In this document: positions 1-8,636 of the stretch, in pieces
How the letters are laid out: each line of letters begins with the position of its first letter
Position numbering within the stretch: position 1 is the first letter of the stretch
The notes under the pieces: generated by a model
Database searches by the model: none
Told to the model about the DNA's origin: nothing
The model's input: only the letters and a program-made list of their open reading frames with translations
Position numbers and translations under genes: made by a program
DNA from: Chryseobacterium oleae
GTDB taxonomy: Bacteria > Bacteroidota > Bacteroidia > Flavobacteriales > Weeksellaceae
Reading direction: 5' to 3'
Assembly: GCF_900115055.1 (NCBI RefSeq)
Contig: NZ_FOVD01000002.1
Span: forward strand, 740,168-804,167
Length of the DNA stretch: 64,000 nucleotides

Positions 1-487
1 CTGTAATGATGGATGCGAAGACCGCATAATTTTTCCGTAGAAAATGTCCTATCAGCATAATCCCGGCTCCGGCTGCCAGACCAAGTCCCGCTCTTGGAGC
101 TTCTCCAATCCAGTTTTTATCTATAGCATATTTTACAAAATAACCGATCCCTAGAACAAGTGTGAAAATACCCACGATGGTCAGAATGTTTTGTTTTAAA
201 AAGTCAAAAACAGGTTCCAGCCAGTCTTTTTGTGGTGGTGAAGGAGCTTCCTCAATAGTTCTTTCGTCATGAATGGTACGTTCCTGCAAGGGAATGGGTA
301 CAGCTTGTTCTGCTGAAGGCTCCTGCTCCTGTATATTCTTTTGATGAACTACAATATTTTGCTGCAGCGGGTTGATTTTAGAATTCAGATCACCGACCTC
401 CTTCTCCAGTCTTCTGATCTTATTGTTAAGATGGCTGAAAATAAAGATGATTGCTATAATTAATATCGTCAGGAGAATTTCACTCAT
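1..487 (-). CDS. DUF2339 multi-pass membrane protein (N-terminal part)
   Basis: The gene starts at 487 and runs off the left edge, so only about 162 N-terminal residues are visible. Residues 1-18 form a hydrophobic segment, followed by a coiled-coil-like stretch (IRRLEKEVGDLNSKI), then a Pro/Glu-rich linker. From about residue 98 there are membrane segments with the pattern NILTIVGIFTLVLGIGYFV and a Gly-rich helix (GLGLAAGAG). This order is typical of the DUF2339 family of large predicted inner-membrane proteins, whose function is unknown. The start is the first ATG of the open frame. Family assignment is by recognition of the motif around residues 95-150; the C-terminal two thirds or more lie outside the window. 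Confidence 0.75.
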   Translation of the reverse strand, partial: MSEILLTILIIAIIFIFSHLNNKIRRLEKEVGDLNSKINPLQQNIVVHQKNIQEQEPSAEQAVPIPLQERTIHDERTIEEAPSPPQKDWLEPVFDFLKQNILTIVGIFTLVLGIGYFVKYAIDKNWIGEAPRAGLGLAAGAGIMLIGHFLRKNYAVFASIIT

Positions 488-598
488 TCTTTAGTTTTTA
501 TCAAATATAAAGTAAATGTTTTTAACCCTATTAAAAATTAATCCATCACATATTCTGTGATGGATTAACTGTGCAGAGCGATTAAATTATGTTCTTAA

Positions 599-1306
599 TT
601 AATTTGAAACTTTGTAAATGTAGAAAGATCCTACACTGGCCCCTAATAATCCGATATCAAGAGCAGAAGATCCTGTAAGTCCAAATGAGATTTTGTCTCC
701 CGCCTGGAACGTGTAAAGGGAAGCGATTGTACTTTCGGAGATGGTTAAACTTAAAACCAATGGAACGGTAAGACCACTGAATGAACGGCTGTCGATAAGA
801 GTTCCTACACCCGCCCTGTTTCTGAAAATACCAATTCCCGGAGTATTCGTTAGAATAGCAGCCTGAAGTCCTGAACCGTAACGGAATGAAAATCCTACGT
901 TGTAAACGCCATTGGATGGAATTGTATACGTATTATCCGTATCCGAGAACAATGCTGCAGATCCTACTGATCTTTCAGCTGCCAAAAAGTTAACAGCTCT
1001 GAAACCTGCAGGGAAGAGACCTAAACTCAAAAGTGAGATTCCCGTAGTCTTTTTAGCTGAATAAACACTGCTGTTGACTGTAGAATTGTAAATCAATTGA
1101 GGATCAATCTTTGCGATTTGGGAACTTCCGGTATTGAGCGCAAGGATTTCATATCCGGGAAGAGCTGGAGTTAAAGGAACATCACGAACCTTAATGGTTC
1201 CGTTTACATCTAAAGTAGCACTTGGAGTGTCTGTATTAATCCCAACTTGGGAGAATGCAGAAGCGGCAGATAAAGCTAAGATTAAGCTGTAGATTTTGGT
1301 TTTCAT
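599..1306 (-). CDS. Secreted protein with VGINT repeat motif and C1q-like C-terminus
   Basis: This 235-residue protein has a signal peptide (residues 1-19, cleavage near SAFSQ) followed at once by VGINTDTPSATLDVNG. That motif is common at the mature N-terminus of flavobacterial secreted proteins and of proteins with tail-fibre-like folds. The C-terminal half (about 110-235) alternates short hydrophobic strands, with YTIPSNGVYNVGFSFRYGSG and a closing GDKISFGL...FYIYKV. This resembles the C1q/TNF jelly roll, which usually trimerises. The surface or extracellular location is inferred. No enzyme motif is visible. It stands alone, followed on its own strand only by the edge gene. Confidence 0.65.
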   Translation of the reverse strand: MKTKIYSLILALSAASAFSQVGINTDTPSATLDVNGTIKVRDVPLTPALPGYEILALNTGSSQIAKIDPQLIYNSTVNSSVYSAKKTTGISLLSLGLFPAGFRAVNFLAAERSVGSAALFSDTDNTYTIPSNGVYNVGFSFRYGSGLQAAILTNTPGIGIFRNRAGVGTLIDSRSFSGLTVPLVLSLTISESTIASLYTFQAGDKISFGLTGSSALDIGLLGASVGSFYIYKVSN

Positions 1307-1669
1307 GAGTAAGTTTTTTAATTAGTTTTCAGATTTTAAAATGCAAAAATCGTGCCTATTTTATGATTTATTTAACTATATATGAATAATTATATTAATT
1401 TTTTAAGCAAATGTTTATTATTTAATATATATTATTTCGTAATATCGTTATGTATCTTTATTTTCAAATCGTTTTACAAATGTAAAAATAGATAATTTAT
1501 TTCATATATCACTAATTAAGGATTTAATTTATCTTAAAAAATTACCTGATACTGTCACTTTTTGTGACATATTGTGCTGCAAATATGTCAGTGATCTCTG
1601 TAGTGGCAGAATATTTAAAGAAAAAAACACCGCGAAATTGCGGTGTTTTTTAAATTTTGTTGATATTTT
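1307..1669. other. Intergenic region upstream of the C1q-like gene
   Basis: This 363-bp AT-rich stretch separates the 3' end of pheA from the start of the C1q-like gene; both genes are on the minus strand. It holds the pheA terminator (1621-1651) and presumably the promoter of the C1q-like gene. I found no exact TANNTTTG element. No small ORF or RNA gene was recognised. Confidence 0.5.
1621..1651 (-). terminator. Rho-independent terminator of pheA
   Basis: A perfect CACCGC / GCGGTG stem extends with A/T pairs and has a 6-nt loop. It is flanked by T runs on both strands, so it can act in either direction. It sits 19 bp past the pheA stop codon. Confidence 0.85.
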
Positions 1670-2518
1670 TTAACTTTCCAATAAGAATTCTTTATAATTT
1701 CCTAAGAAATCAACTTCTGCGTTAATTGATTGAAGTTCCAGTAGAGCGTTTCCGTGGAGAACATCTTCCCATTTTCCTTGTACATTGATGAAGAAAAAAT
1801 AATTACCGAGTCCCGTTTTCAATGTCCTGGATTCAATTTTGCTGAGGTTCATTTTTCTCCAGGCAAAAACTGACAGAACCTGATGGAGTCCTCCGGGATG
1901 ATCTTCCGGAAGATTGATCAGCATCCCGGATTTTTCACCCAGAACTTCAAGTCTGTCATTATTGTACGAAGACTGTTGTTTGGAAATAACGATGAACCGG
2001 GTATGGTTCTGCTCAAAATCCTGGATATTTCTATGGACAATATTTAATCCATACAAATTGGCTGCAAACTGATTCGCCACTGCAGCTATTTTCAAGTCCT
2101 TATTTTCTGAAACAAATTTCGCAGCAGCAGCAGTAGAGGAGAAATCCTGTCTGGTGATATCCTTAAACCGGCTGTCCAGGAAATGAAAGCTTTGTGCTAA
2201 AGCCTGCGGATGTGAATAAATCTTTTCGATATCCTCCATTCTGTTTTCAGGATGAATCATCAGATGGTGGGCAATAGGCATCACGCCTTCCGCTTCAATT
2301 TTGATGGAAGGGGTTTTATAGAGATAATCCAGAGTCATAGAAACCGTTCCTTCAATGGAGTTTTCCAATGGGACTACAGCTTTATCAGCTTCTCCTTTTT
2401 CAACGGCATTAAAACAGTCTAAAATATTAGCCTGTGGCAGAAGTTCTTCGTCTGGAAAAAGCTGTGTGGCCGCAAGCTGTGTGAAACTTGCATGAGGGCC
2501 TAAAAATGCGATCTTCAT
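1670..2518 (-). CDS. pheA: Prephenate dehydratase
   Basis: The enzyme converts prephenate to phenylpyruvate in phenylalanine synthesis. At 282 residues it matches a monofunctional enzyme with no chorismate mutase domain. The N-terminal catalytic domain carries VPLENSIEGTV (about 49-58) and the conserved TRF triad at 173-175. A C-terminal ACT domain spans about 199-275 (SVFAWRKMNLSKIESRT), where phenylalanine normally binds to give feedback inhibition. The family's ESRP motif reads ESRT here. The start MKIAFLGPHASF is the standard family N-terminus. A promoter-like pair lies just upstream at 2541-2570 and a terminator follows at 1621-1651, so it is probably a single-gene unit. Confidence 0.95.
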   Translation of the reverse strand: MKIAFLGPHASFTQLAATQLFPDEELLPQANILDCFNAVEKGEADKAVVPLENSIEGTVSMTLDYLYKTPSIKIEAEGVMPIAHHLMIHPENRMEDIEKIYSHPQALAQSFHFLDSRFKDITRQDFSSTAAAAKFVSENKDLKIAAVANQFAANLYGLNIVHRNIQDFEQNHTRFIVISKQQSSYNNDRLEVLGEKSGMLINLPEDHPGGLHQVLSVFAWRKMNLSKIESRTLKTGLGNYFFFINVQGKWEDVLHGNALLELQSINAEVDFLGNYKEFLLES

Positions 2519-2540
2519 ATGTAATAAATATAAATGTAGA

Positions 2541-2570
2541 TAAACGTATCACTTAAATTGGAAGTGCAAA
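2541..2570 (-). promoter_or_regulatory. Putative Bacteroidota-type promoter of pheA
   Basis: Read on the minus strand this is TTTG, 18 nt, then TACGTTTA, close to the TTTG-N19-TANNTTTG consensus with one mismatch in the last base. It lies about 22 bp upstream of the pheA start, leaving a short leader. Confidence 0.5.
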
Positions 2571-2660
2571 GATGCAAATTAGTTTAAAAACAATCATCTT
2601 TAATGGATGGATTCCTTCCTCTTACCTGCAACCTAAGATCTGCTACCTGCTACCTAAAAT

Positions 2661-3071
2661 CTATTCTTTCCAATGCTCTTCAATCAGCTTCATCAGGAAA
2701 TCCGGACACCTGATCACTTTATTGGTTTTGGCGTCTAAAAAGAAGAGCGTAGTGGAGGCTTCTGTGATTTTTACCTGCTGTTCATTGAAAATTTCGTACT
2801 CAAATTCTATCCTTACGCCCGGAATTTTTTTTATATAAGTGTGAATTTCTAATTTTTGGTCATACAGTGCCGGACGGATATATTTGATTTTATAGTCCGA
2901 AACCGGAAGCCAAATTCCTTGGTTTTCAATTTCATCGTATGCCATTCCTATGTTTCTGAACAGTTCAACTCTGCCAATCTCGAAGTACTGCGCATAGTTC
3001 CCGTAGTACACATATTTCATAGGGTCTGTTTCTCCGTAACGTACTCGTATTGAGTGTGTTGTGTGTATCAT
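2661..3071 (-). CDS. Acyl-CoA thioesterase, YbgC/4HBT hotdog family
   Basis: This 136-residue single hotdog-fold protein probably hydrolyses acyl-CoA thioesters in the cytoplasm. The motif RYGETDPMKYVYYGNY near the N-terminus matches the 4HBT signature (ETDxMGxxxxxxY) and places the catalytic Asp at residue 16. The long central helix (YFEIGRVELFRNIG) and the strand R(I/V)EFEYEI are also typical. Length equals that of YbgC-type enzymes. Substrate chain length cannot be read from the sequence. Its stop codon abuts a fragment of the word-mosaic repeat (ACCTGCTACCT words at about 2615-2655). pheA lies about 140 bp downstream with its own promoter. Confidence 0.85.
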   Translation of the reverse strand: MIHTTHSIRVRYGETDPMKYVYYGNYAQYFEIGRVELFRNIGMAYDEIENQGIWLPVSDYKIKYIRPALYDQKLEIHTYIKKIPGVRIEFEYEIFNEQQVKITEASTTLFFLDAKTNKVIRCPDFLMKLIEEHWKE

Positions 3072-3207
3072 TTTTGGTCCTTATTTATGCATACAAATAT
3101 ATTTTTAAATAATCAATACCTGCAATATTTTTTTTTGAAAAGAAAAAATTGGACCTTTGTCTTCCTTCTACAAAAAGTACTAACAACGAACTAATCGGGG
3201 CATAAAT

Positions 3208-4662
3208 ATGGATGAAAATTTAATGATGATATGGCAGAAGTGCCTTCAGTTCATGCGGGATAATCTGAACGCAGCTGAAGACAATTCTGATCTAAAGAAG
3301 CTTGAAAAATCCTTCGACATGCTATTCGATAAGGTACAGCCACTTTCGTTGGTTGCCAATAACCTTACGCTTATAGTGCCGAGCGATTTTTACAAGGAAT
3401 ATATTGAGGATAATTACCTATCCCTGCTTTCTGCTGCCCTGAAGAAAAATCTTGGAAAAGGAGTTAAATTGTGGTACTCTGTCATGGAAAACAGGCCTAC
3501 CGGAGAGGAAAAGCCAATGACTATGAATATGAAGGGAAAAAGCGTTCCTACACCAAAAATGCAGGAAACGATGCCACAAGGATTCTCTGCCAATATTGTT
3601 AATCCTTTTGTAGTTCCGGGAATTAGAAAAGTAAATATAGATTCTAACCTGAAGTCGGACTATTCTTTTGATAATTATATAGAAGGAGAGAGTAATAAAT
3701 TTGCTGCCACGGTAGCCAGATCTATCGCTAAAAGACCGGGAGCAACGGCTTTTAACCCATTATTCCTTCATGGAGGATATGGAGTTGGAAAGACTCACTT
3801 GGGACAGGCTGTAGGCCTTGAGGTAAAAAACCAGTTTCCGGATAAAGTAGTTCTTTATCTGTCTTCTGAGAAATTCATCCAGCAGTTTATTTCTGCTGCG
3901 AAAGCCCATAAGCAAACTGAGTTTGCGAACTTCTACCAGATGGTTGATGTTTTGATCATTGATGATATTCAGTTCCTGTCCGGTAAATCTGCGACACAGG
4001 ATAGTTTCTTCCATATCTTTGACCATCTTCACCAGAATGGAAAGCAGATCATTCTTACTTCAGATAAGGCACCTGCAGATATTATGGATATTCAGGAAAG
4101 AATTGTTTCCCGTTTTAAATGGGGACTTTCTGCCGAAATCAAATCTCCGGATCTTTCTACAAGAAGACAGATCATCGTAGATAAATTAAGCAGAGACGGA
4201 ATCGTTCTTCCGGGAGATATGCTTGATTTCCTTGCTGCAGAAGCTAAAACGAATGTGAGAGAGCTTATCGGGGTCATCAACTCTGTGATTGCTTACTCTA
4301 CAGTATATAAAACAGACTTAAGTCTTGAATTGCTGAAAGATACCATCAATAAGATTGCGGCCAACCAGAAAAAAGTCATCAACATTCCTTACATTCAGGA
4401 AGTGGTGTGCGATTATTTCGGAATCAAAAAAGAACAGCTTCTTTCTAAGACAAGAAAAAGAGAAATTGCCCTTCCAAGACAGTTGGCGATGTATTTCTCA
4501 AAAGAATTAACGAATGCTACCTTTACAAAGATCGGTGAAGAGATGGGCGGAAAAGACCACTCTACGGTAATGTACGCTTGCGACACCATTAAAGATGTAT
4601 CAAAAATCGACAAGGAGGTTAAAAAGTACGTTAAAGATCTTGCTGAAAGAATCAAAAAATAG
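3208..4662 (+). CDS. dnaA: Chromosomal replication initiator DnaA
   Basis: DnaA binds origin DNA as an ATP-dependent oligomer and opens it for replication. The 484 residues show domain I (about 1-90), a short linker, and an AAA+ domain with Walker A GGYGVGKT at 189-196 and Walker B LIIDDIQFL around 249-257. The C-terminal DNA-binding domain carries the signature GGKDHSTV near 448-455. The start MDENLMMIWQKC is preceded by a 136-bp AT-rich region. I looked for DnaA boxes (TTATCCACA-like) in this and the flanking spacers and saw none, so the origin is probably elsewhere. The neighbours are housekeeping genes that do not suggest an operon. Confidence 0.97.
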   Translation: MDENLMMIWQKCLQFMRDNLNAAEDNSDLKKLEKSFDMLFDKVQPLSLVANNLTLIVPSDFYKEYIEDNYLSLLSAALKKNLGKGVKLWYSVMENRPTGEEKPMTMNMKGKSVPTPKMQETMPQGFSANIVNPFVVPGIRKVNIDSNLKSDYSFDNYIEGESNKFAATVARSIAKRPGATAFNPLFLHGGYGVGKTHLGQAVGLEVKNQFPDKVVLYLSSEKFIQQFISAAKAHKQTEFANFYQMVDVLIIDDIQFLSGKSATQDSFFHIFDHLHQNGKQIILTSDKAPADIMDIQERIVSRFKWGLSAEIKSPDLSTRRQIIVDKLSRDGIVLPGDMLDFLAAEAKTNVRELIGVINSVIAYSTVYKTDLSLELLKDTINKIAANQKKVINIPYIQEVVCDYFGIKKEQLLSKTRKREIALPRQLAMYFSKELTNATFTKIGEEMGGKDHSTVMYACDTIKDVSKIDKEVKKYVKDLAERIKK

Positions 4663-4692
4663 AAAATAATTTAACTGAATAAATTGAAATGG

Positions 4693-4719
4693 AGAATAGT
4701 TTTATTCTTCATTTTTTTA
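4693..4719 (+). terminator. Weak hairpin terminator after dnaA
   Basis: AGAATA / TATTCT stem with a GTTT loop, followed by TTCATTTTTTTAT. The stem is AT-rich, so termination may be partial. Confidence 0.4.
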
Positions 4720-4790
4720 TTTAGTTTTGCTTCTGCTGAACGGCGGCGAAATGTTTAAATTCTTTAATCTTTCAATTAAAAAAAAGCGAT

Positions 4791-5240
4791 ATGAAAATAC
4801 TGATGGTCTGTCTCGGGAATATTTGCAGAAGTCCTTTAGCAGAAGGAATTATGAAGACGAAAGTTCCTGAAAAGTTTTTTGTAGATTCCGCAGGGACTAT
4901 TTCCATGCATGAAGGCAAACATCCCGACAAAAGAGCAATAAAGACAGCGGCCCATCATAATATTGATATATCCAACCAGAAATCCCGACCGATTACCAAA
5001 GCTGATTTTGATGCCTTTGACAAGATTTACTGCATGGATATTGATGTGTATGAAGATGTGATTTCAAAGACCAGAAATGAAGAACATCGTCAGAAAGTTT
5101 CATTATTTCTGGAAGCTGCGGGTGATCACAAAAATGCTGAGGTTCCGGATCCGTACTGGGGAGATATGAATGATTTTGAAGAGGTTTTTCAGTTGCTGGA
5201 CCGAGGCTGTGAGGCTATTAAAAAGCAAATCCTGGCTTAA
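4791..5240 (+). CDS. Low-molecular-weight protein-tyrosine phosphatase
   Basis: This 149-residue protein probably dephosphorylates phosphotyrosine in cytosolic or capsule-control proteins. The P-loop CLGNICRS (C7 nucleophile, R13) lies at the extreme N-terminus. The general-acid loop VPDPYWG places Asp120 in the right position. Both are diagnostic of the LMW-PTP family and the length is normal. It follows dnaA by 128 bp, with a weak terminator between them, and is followed by the RsmI-like methyltransferase. No tyrosine kinase or capsule genes lie nearby, so its substrate is unknown. Confidence 0.92.
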   Translation: MKILMVCLGNICRSPLAEGIMKTKVPEKFFVDSAGTISMHEGKHPDKRAIKTAAHHNIDISNQKSRPITKADFDAFDKIYCMDIDVYEDVISKTRNEEHRQKVSLFLEAAGDHKNAEVPDPYWGDMNDFEEVFQLLDRGCEAIKKQILA

Positions 5241-5245
5241 ATAAA

Positions 5246-5269
5246 CCCACTCAGGGAAGTGGTATTTTT
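5246..5269 (+). terminator. Possible terminator after the phosphatase gene
   Basis: CCACT / AGTGG stem with a 6-nt loop, followed by TATTTTTA. The stem is short and the T tract is broken. Confidence 0.35.
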
Positions 5270-5288
5270 ACACAGGGAAAGAAATTCT

Positions 5289-5296
5289 TACCTTTG
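5289..5296 (+). promoter_or_regulatory. Putative -7 element, TACCTTTG
   Basis: An exact match to TANNTTTG lies about 105 bp upstream of the RsmI-like gene and 16 bp upstream of a 16-codon ORF. No clear TTTG -33 partner is visible. Confidence 0.4.
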
Positions 5297-5312
5297 TTAA
5301 AATAAACAACGA

Positions 5313-5363
5313 ATGGAAAATTTCAGCCATCACATTTTCCCTCGGACTCGCTCATCATTTTAA
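5313..5363 (+). CDS. Possible 16-residue leader ORF upstream of the RsmI-like gene
   Basis: A short ATG frame encodes MENFSHHIFPRTRSSF and ends 38 bp before the methyltransferase start. It begins 17 bp after a TACCTTTG element, so it would be the first ORF of the transcript. It has no repeated codon typical of classical attenuators apart from paired His and paired Ser. It may be a chance ORF; there is no comparative evidence here. Confidence 0.2.
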   Translation: MENFSHHIFPRTRSSF

Positions 5364-5401
5364 ACAACCCTCTTTGCAAGAAAGAACTAAAAAACAATAA
5401 A

Positions 5402-6100
5402 ATGCTTTTTTTACTCCCAGCTTATTTATCTGAAAACACTTCTATCACTCATTTTTCACCCGTTTTGAAAGAGTACATCATGCAGACGGATTACTTCTTT
5501 GTAGAAAACGAAAAAACAGCCAGAAAGGTGGTTAAATTCTTTGCTCCTGAAAAGAAGCAGTCGGATCTGAAGCTGTTTCTTTTGGATAAATACACGGAAA
5601 ATGCGGATATCAAAGAAGCTCAGAATCTGATGCTGCAAGGACAGGATTTCGGACTCCTTTCTGAGGCGGGGCTTCCATGTATCGCTGATCCCGGAAACCT
5701 TATTGTGAAATGGTGTCATGAGAAAAATATCAGAGTAATCCCGCTTTCAGGGCCTTCATCTATAATTTTAGCTTTGATTTCCAGTGGATTCAATGGGCAG
5801 GAATTTACCTTCCATGGTTATCTTCCGATAGATAAAAGTGAGAAGAAAAAGCAGATCCAACGTCTTGAAAGCTTGGTACAGCAAACCGGATATTCTCAGA
5901 TCTTTATGGAAACTCCGTATAGAAATAATCCTCTTTTTGAAGATCTGACGAAGTTTTTATCTCCGAACACCAAGCTCTGTATCGCAGCCAATATCAACGA
6001 TCCGGAACATGAGTTTATCCAGACAAAAACCATCAACGACTGGAAAAAAGCAAAGCCGGAACTTCATAAAATTCCCGCTGTCTTTGTCCTTGGAAAATAA
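5402..6100 (+). CDS. RsmI-like SAM-dependent methyltransferase (tetrapyrrole-methylase fold)
   Basis: At 232 residues this is a divergent, shortened relative of RsmI, which 2'-O-methylates C1402 of 16S rRNA. Recognisable motifs are SEAGLPCIADPGNLIV (about 83-98), the SAM-binding part of the tetrapyrrole-methylase fold, and PLSGPSSIILAL (about 115-126). The central IFMETPYRNN segment is also family-typical. The start MLFLLPAYLSEN lacks the usual Gly-rich LYVVATPIGN opening of canonical RsmI, and the protein is about 50 residues shorter. The target may therefore differ. It follows the phosphatase gene. Confidence 0.8.
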   Translation: MLFLLPAYLSENTSITHFSPVLKEYIMQTDYFFVENEKTARKVVKFFAPEKKQSDLKLFLLDKYTENADIKEAQNLMLQGQDFGLLSEAGLPCIADPGNLIVKWCHEKNIRVIPLSGPSSIILALISSGFNGQEFTFHGYLPIDKSEKKKQIQRLESLVQQTGYSQIFMETPYRNNPLFEDLTKFLSPNTKLCIAANINDPEHEFIQTKTINDWKKAKPELHKIPAVFVLGK

Positions 6101-6529
6101 AGGTTGAAAAGATAAGATTCTTTCGGATTTGCAATCATCAATTCCATCTCTTAACACGGATTGATACTAGGAAAAGTAGTGACGATCGGTGTTTTTTTTT
6201 GTAGTTGAATGTGAAGATAATTCTTTTGATGTCTTTGATTGAAACAATTAATTAACATAATTGATTTATGTTAATTAATATTAATCATAATTATATTTAT
6301 TTAAGTTAATTTTTAATTAAACGTATTAATTATAATATGTTTTTTTAAATTTGAGTATTGCTTTAACGAATTCCGTTTTACTACGCTACAATAGCTAATC
6401 TCGTGCGTTTGATCAGACACAGATTTGAAAATACTGAAGTCCCATTTATTAAAACATGGCGACGACAAAATAGAGTAGAATCTTTCCTCCGGATTAGCAA
6501 ACTTTAATAAACACCTTAAATAATTAAAT
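6101..6529. other. AT-rich intergenic region upstream of the LPMO gene
   Basis: This 429-bp region has no credible gene. It contains very AT-rich tracts (about 6235-6345), a TAAATTTG element at 6346-6353 without a clear -33 partner, and no hairpin that I trust. The LPMO promoter is expected here. Confidence 0.5.
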
Positions 6530-8326
6530 ATGATTAAACTTAGAATCTTTTTTTCAGCACTATTGTTGTGCATTCTGACATTTTCATCAACAAAGCTGTC
6601 AGCCCATGGATATGTAATGAGCCCGGCTTCCCGTGGCTATCAGGGAAGCCTTGACAAAGCTACACTCGGTTACACCGCCGCATTGGGAATATATGGCAGC
6701 GTCATTAACGAACCGGGATCTCTTGAAGCCAAAAAAGGATTTCCGGCGTTCGGTCCGGCAGACGGAATGATTGCTTCTGCTAATGGAAGTATTGGAGGAA
6801 ACACCATTCTGGATATTCAAACCGCTGACCGATGGAAGAAAACCAATGTCACAACCGGAGTGAATACTTTTATCTGGAAGTATCTCGCTTATCACGCGAC
6901 AGCAAAATGGCATTATTATATGACAAAACCGGGCTGGAATCCCAATCAGCCACTTTCCCGTCAGAATCTTGAACTTATTGGTGAGGTGATCCATAATGGG
7001 ACACCTCCACAGGATAATACACCTCACCATATCACCATTCCGGCTAACCGTCAGGGGTACCATGTTATTCTTGCCGTTTGGGATGTGGCAGATACCGCCA
7101 ACGCATTTTATAATGTAATCGATGTGAATGTACAGTCTACGGTAACACCTACACAACCGGCTACACCAACCGGATTGTCCAAAATAAACGTAACGAGCTC
7201 TTCTGCAAAAATAGGCTGGACACCACAGGCAGATGCAGCTTCTTATACGGTTTTCCGTAACGGACAGGCTGTGCAGACTGTAAATGTTCCTGAATTTGAA
7301 GATCAGGGTTTATCGGCCAATACGAACTATACTTACGAAGTACAGGCGAAAGGTTCTACAGGACTAACTTCACAGAAAAGTGCACCACTTATTGTAAAAA
7401 CGAATGACCAAAACACGCCTGAAAAACCTGTAGCCCCATCGAATCTACATTCGATGGGCGTCACTGAAAACTCTGTTTCGTTGATGTGGATGGCTTCAAC
7501 GCATACATTGGGCATTAAAAATTATCAGGTCTTTGAAAATGGAGTCAAGGTTGCGGAAACAACGCAAACCAGTTTCTTACGCACAGGTTTAACTCAAGAT
7601 ACCGAATACCGTTACACCATAAAAGCTGTCGCGCAGAACGACCAAATCTCTGATGCCAGTAACGAATTAAAAATCAGGACTAAAAAAATAGAAGGCGGAA
7701 ACGGACAGGTCTACTGCGGAGCACAGCAGTATAATCCAGCTAATGCTTATCCAACAGCTCAAACAAGCGTATTCTATGCCTGCAAAATCTGGAAAAATAA
7801 ATGGTATGCCAATCCGAATGAAGTTCCGGGTAGCAATATGGTTTGGGAGGAGATCAGCGCATGTACTGAAGGTCCGAACTGTCAGACCAGCGGTCCTGTT
7901 ACTTATTGTGGCTCTCAGTCTTATAATCCGGCAAAGGCGTATGCAACTGCCGGTACCAAAGTGTTCCATGCTTGCAAAATCTGGGAAAACAAATGGTATG
8001 CTAATCCTGGAGAAGCACCGGGAAGTAATGCAGTATGGAAAGTGATAAGCAATTGCAATGAAGGAACTGACTGTGCTACAGGACGTAATAATCAGGAAGA
8101 TGGTCTTTCAGTCATTGTATCGGATAATCTGATTAATTTTGCACCAGAAAGCTATTACGGAAAAATTAGTGAAGTGAAGGTGTTCAATACGCAGGGACTT
8201 CAGATGCTTTCTTCCGGGAATGTTTCAAAGAACAGCTTGAATATCAGTAGTTTTCAACGCGGAATTTATTTTGTAAAAATTCAGTATAAAGATGGAGGAA
8301 GTGTTACTAAAACGATCAAAAAGTAA
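6530..8326 (+). CDS. AA10 lytic polysaccharide monooxygenase with two FN3, two CBM5/12-like modules and a T9SS tail
   Basis: This 598-residue secreted enzyme probably oxidises crystalline chitin using copper. After a 25-residue signal peptide the mature protein would start with His26 (HGYVMSPASRG). A second His at 122 (YHATAKW) completes the copper histidine brace, and NPNQPLSR plus GYHVILAVWDV...FYNVIDV match GbpA/CBP21-type AA10 enzymes (about 26-203). Two fibronectin type III domains follow (about 213-293 and 301-386). Next come two Cys-bounded copies of a chitin-binding-like module (about 393-449 and 457-515: YCG.Q.YNPA.AY...ACKIW..KWYANP.E.PGSN). The last ~70 residues end in FQRGIYFVKIQYKDG...KTIKK, a type IX secretion sorting domain. 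A terminator follows. Confidence 0.93.
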   Translation: MIKLRIFFSALLLCILTFSSTKLSAHGYVMSPASRGYQGSLDKATLGYTAALGIYGSVINEPGSLEAKKGFPAFGPADGMIASANGSIGGNTILDIQTADRWKKTNVTTGVNTFIWKYLAYHATAKWHYYMTKPGWNPNQPLSRQNLELIGEVIHNGTPPQDNTPHHITIPANRQGYHVILAVWDVADTANAFYNVIDVNVQSTVTPTQPATPTGLSKINVTSSSAKIGWTPQADAASYTVFRNGQAVQTVNVPEFEDQGLSANTNYTYEVQAKGSTGLTSQKSAPLIVKTNDQNTPEKPVAPSNLHSMGVTENSVSLMWMASTHTLGIKNYQVFENGVKVAETTQTSFLRTGLTQDTEYRYTIKAVAQNDQISDASNELKIRTKKIEGGNGQVYCGAQQYNPANAYPTAQTSVFYACKIWKNKWYANPNEVPGSNMVWEEISACTEGPNCQTSGPVTYCGSQSYNPAKAYATAGTKVFHACKIWENKWYANPGEAPGSNAVWKVISNCNEGTDCATGRNNQEDGLSVIVSDNLINFAPESYYGKISEVKVFNTQGLQMLSSGNVSKNSLNISSFQRGIYFVKIQYKDGGSVTKTIKK

Positions 8327-8351
8327 TCGTAAGAAATAATAGATCATGAAT

Positions 8352-8383
8352 AAAGGCCGTCTTCATCGTAAGGCGGCTTTTCT
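8352..8383 (+). terminator. Terminator of the LPMO gene
   Basis: AAAGGCCGTCTT pairs with AAGGCGGCTTT across CATCGT, with one G-U pair, followed by TCTATT. It lies 26 bp past the stop codon. Confidence 0.8.
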
Positions 8384-8636
8384 ATTAGCTTTTACGGACA
8401 AAATTAAAAGATTAAATAAATAATTAATTCAAGTTGGATTAAGAAATTACGTTATTGAGATCCGGAAACAGGATACTATAAACTCCTAAAAACTGCACAG
8501 TAGTTCTGTTTTCAGACTTATAGCTGCCTTCTTCCATCTTCGGACTTCCTGACTTCTTTCAACATTTAACAGCCCTTAACATCCGCTTTGCATCATTCTT
8601 GTGTTACATAGGATATAACACCAAAAAAAATAAATT
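8384..8636. other. Spacer between the LPMO gene and the BaeRF-like gene
   Basis: About 250 bp without an ORF of note. It should contain the promoter of the 125-residue gene, but I see no exact TANNTTTG match. No repeat module was recognised. Confidence 0.4.

Noticed and set aside
2572..3053. Plus-strand frames opposite the thioesterase gene
   Set aside because: They are shadow frames of a clear hotdog thioesterase on the minus strand.
3072..3207. oriC next to dnaA
   Set aside because: No DnaA-box-like nonamers or AT-rich 13-mers were found in the spacers flanking dnaA.
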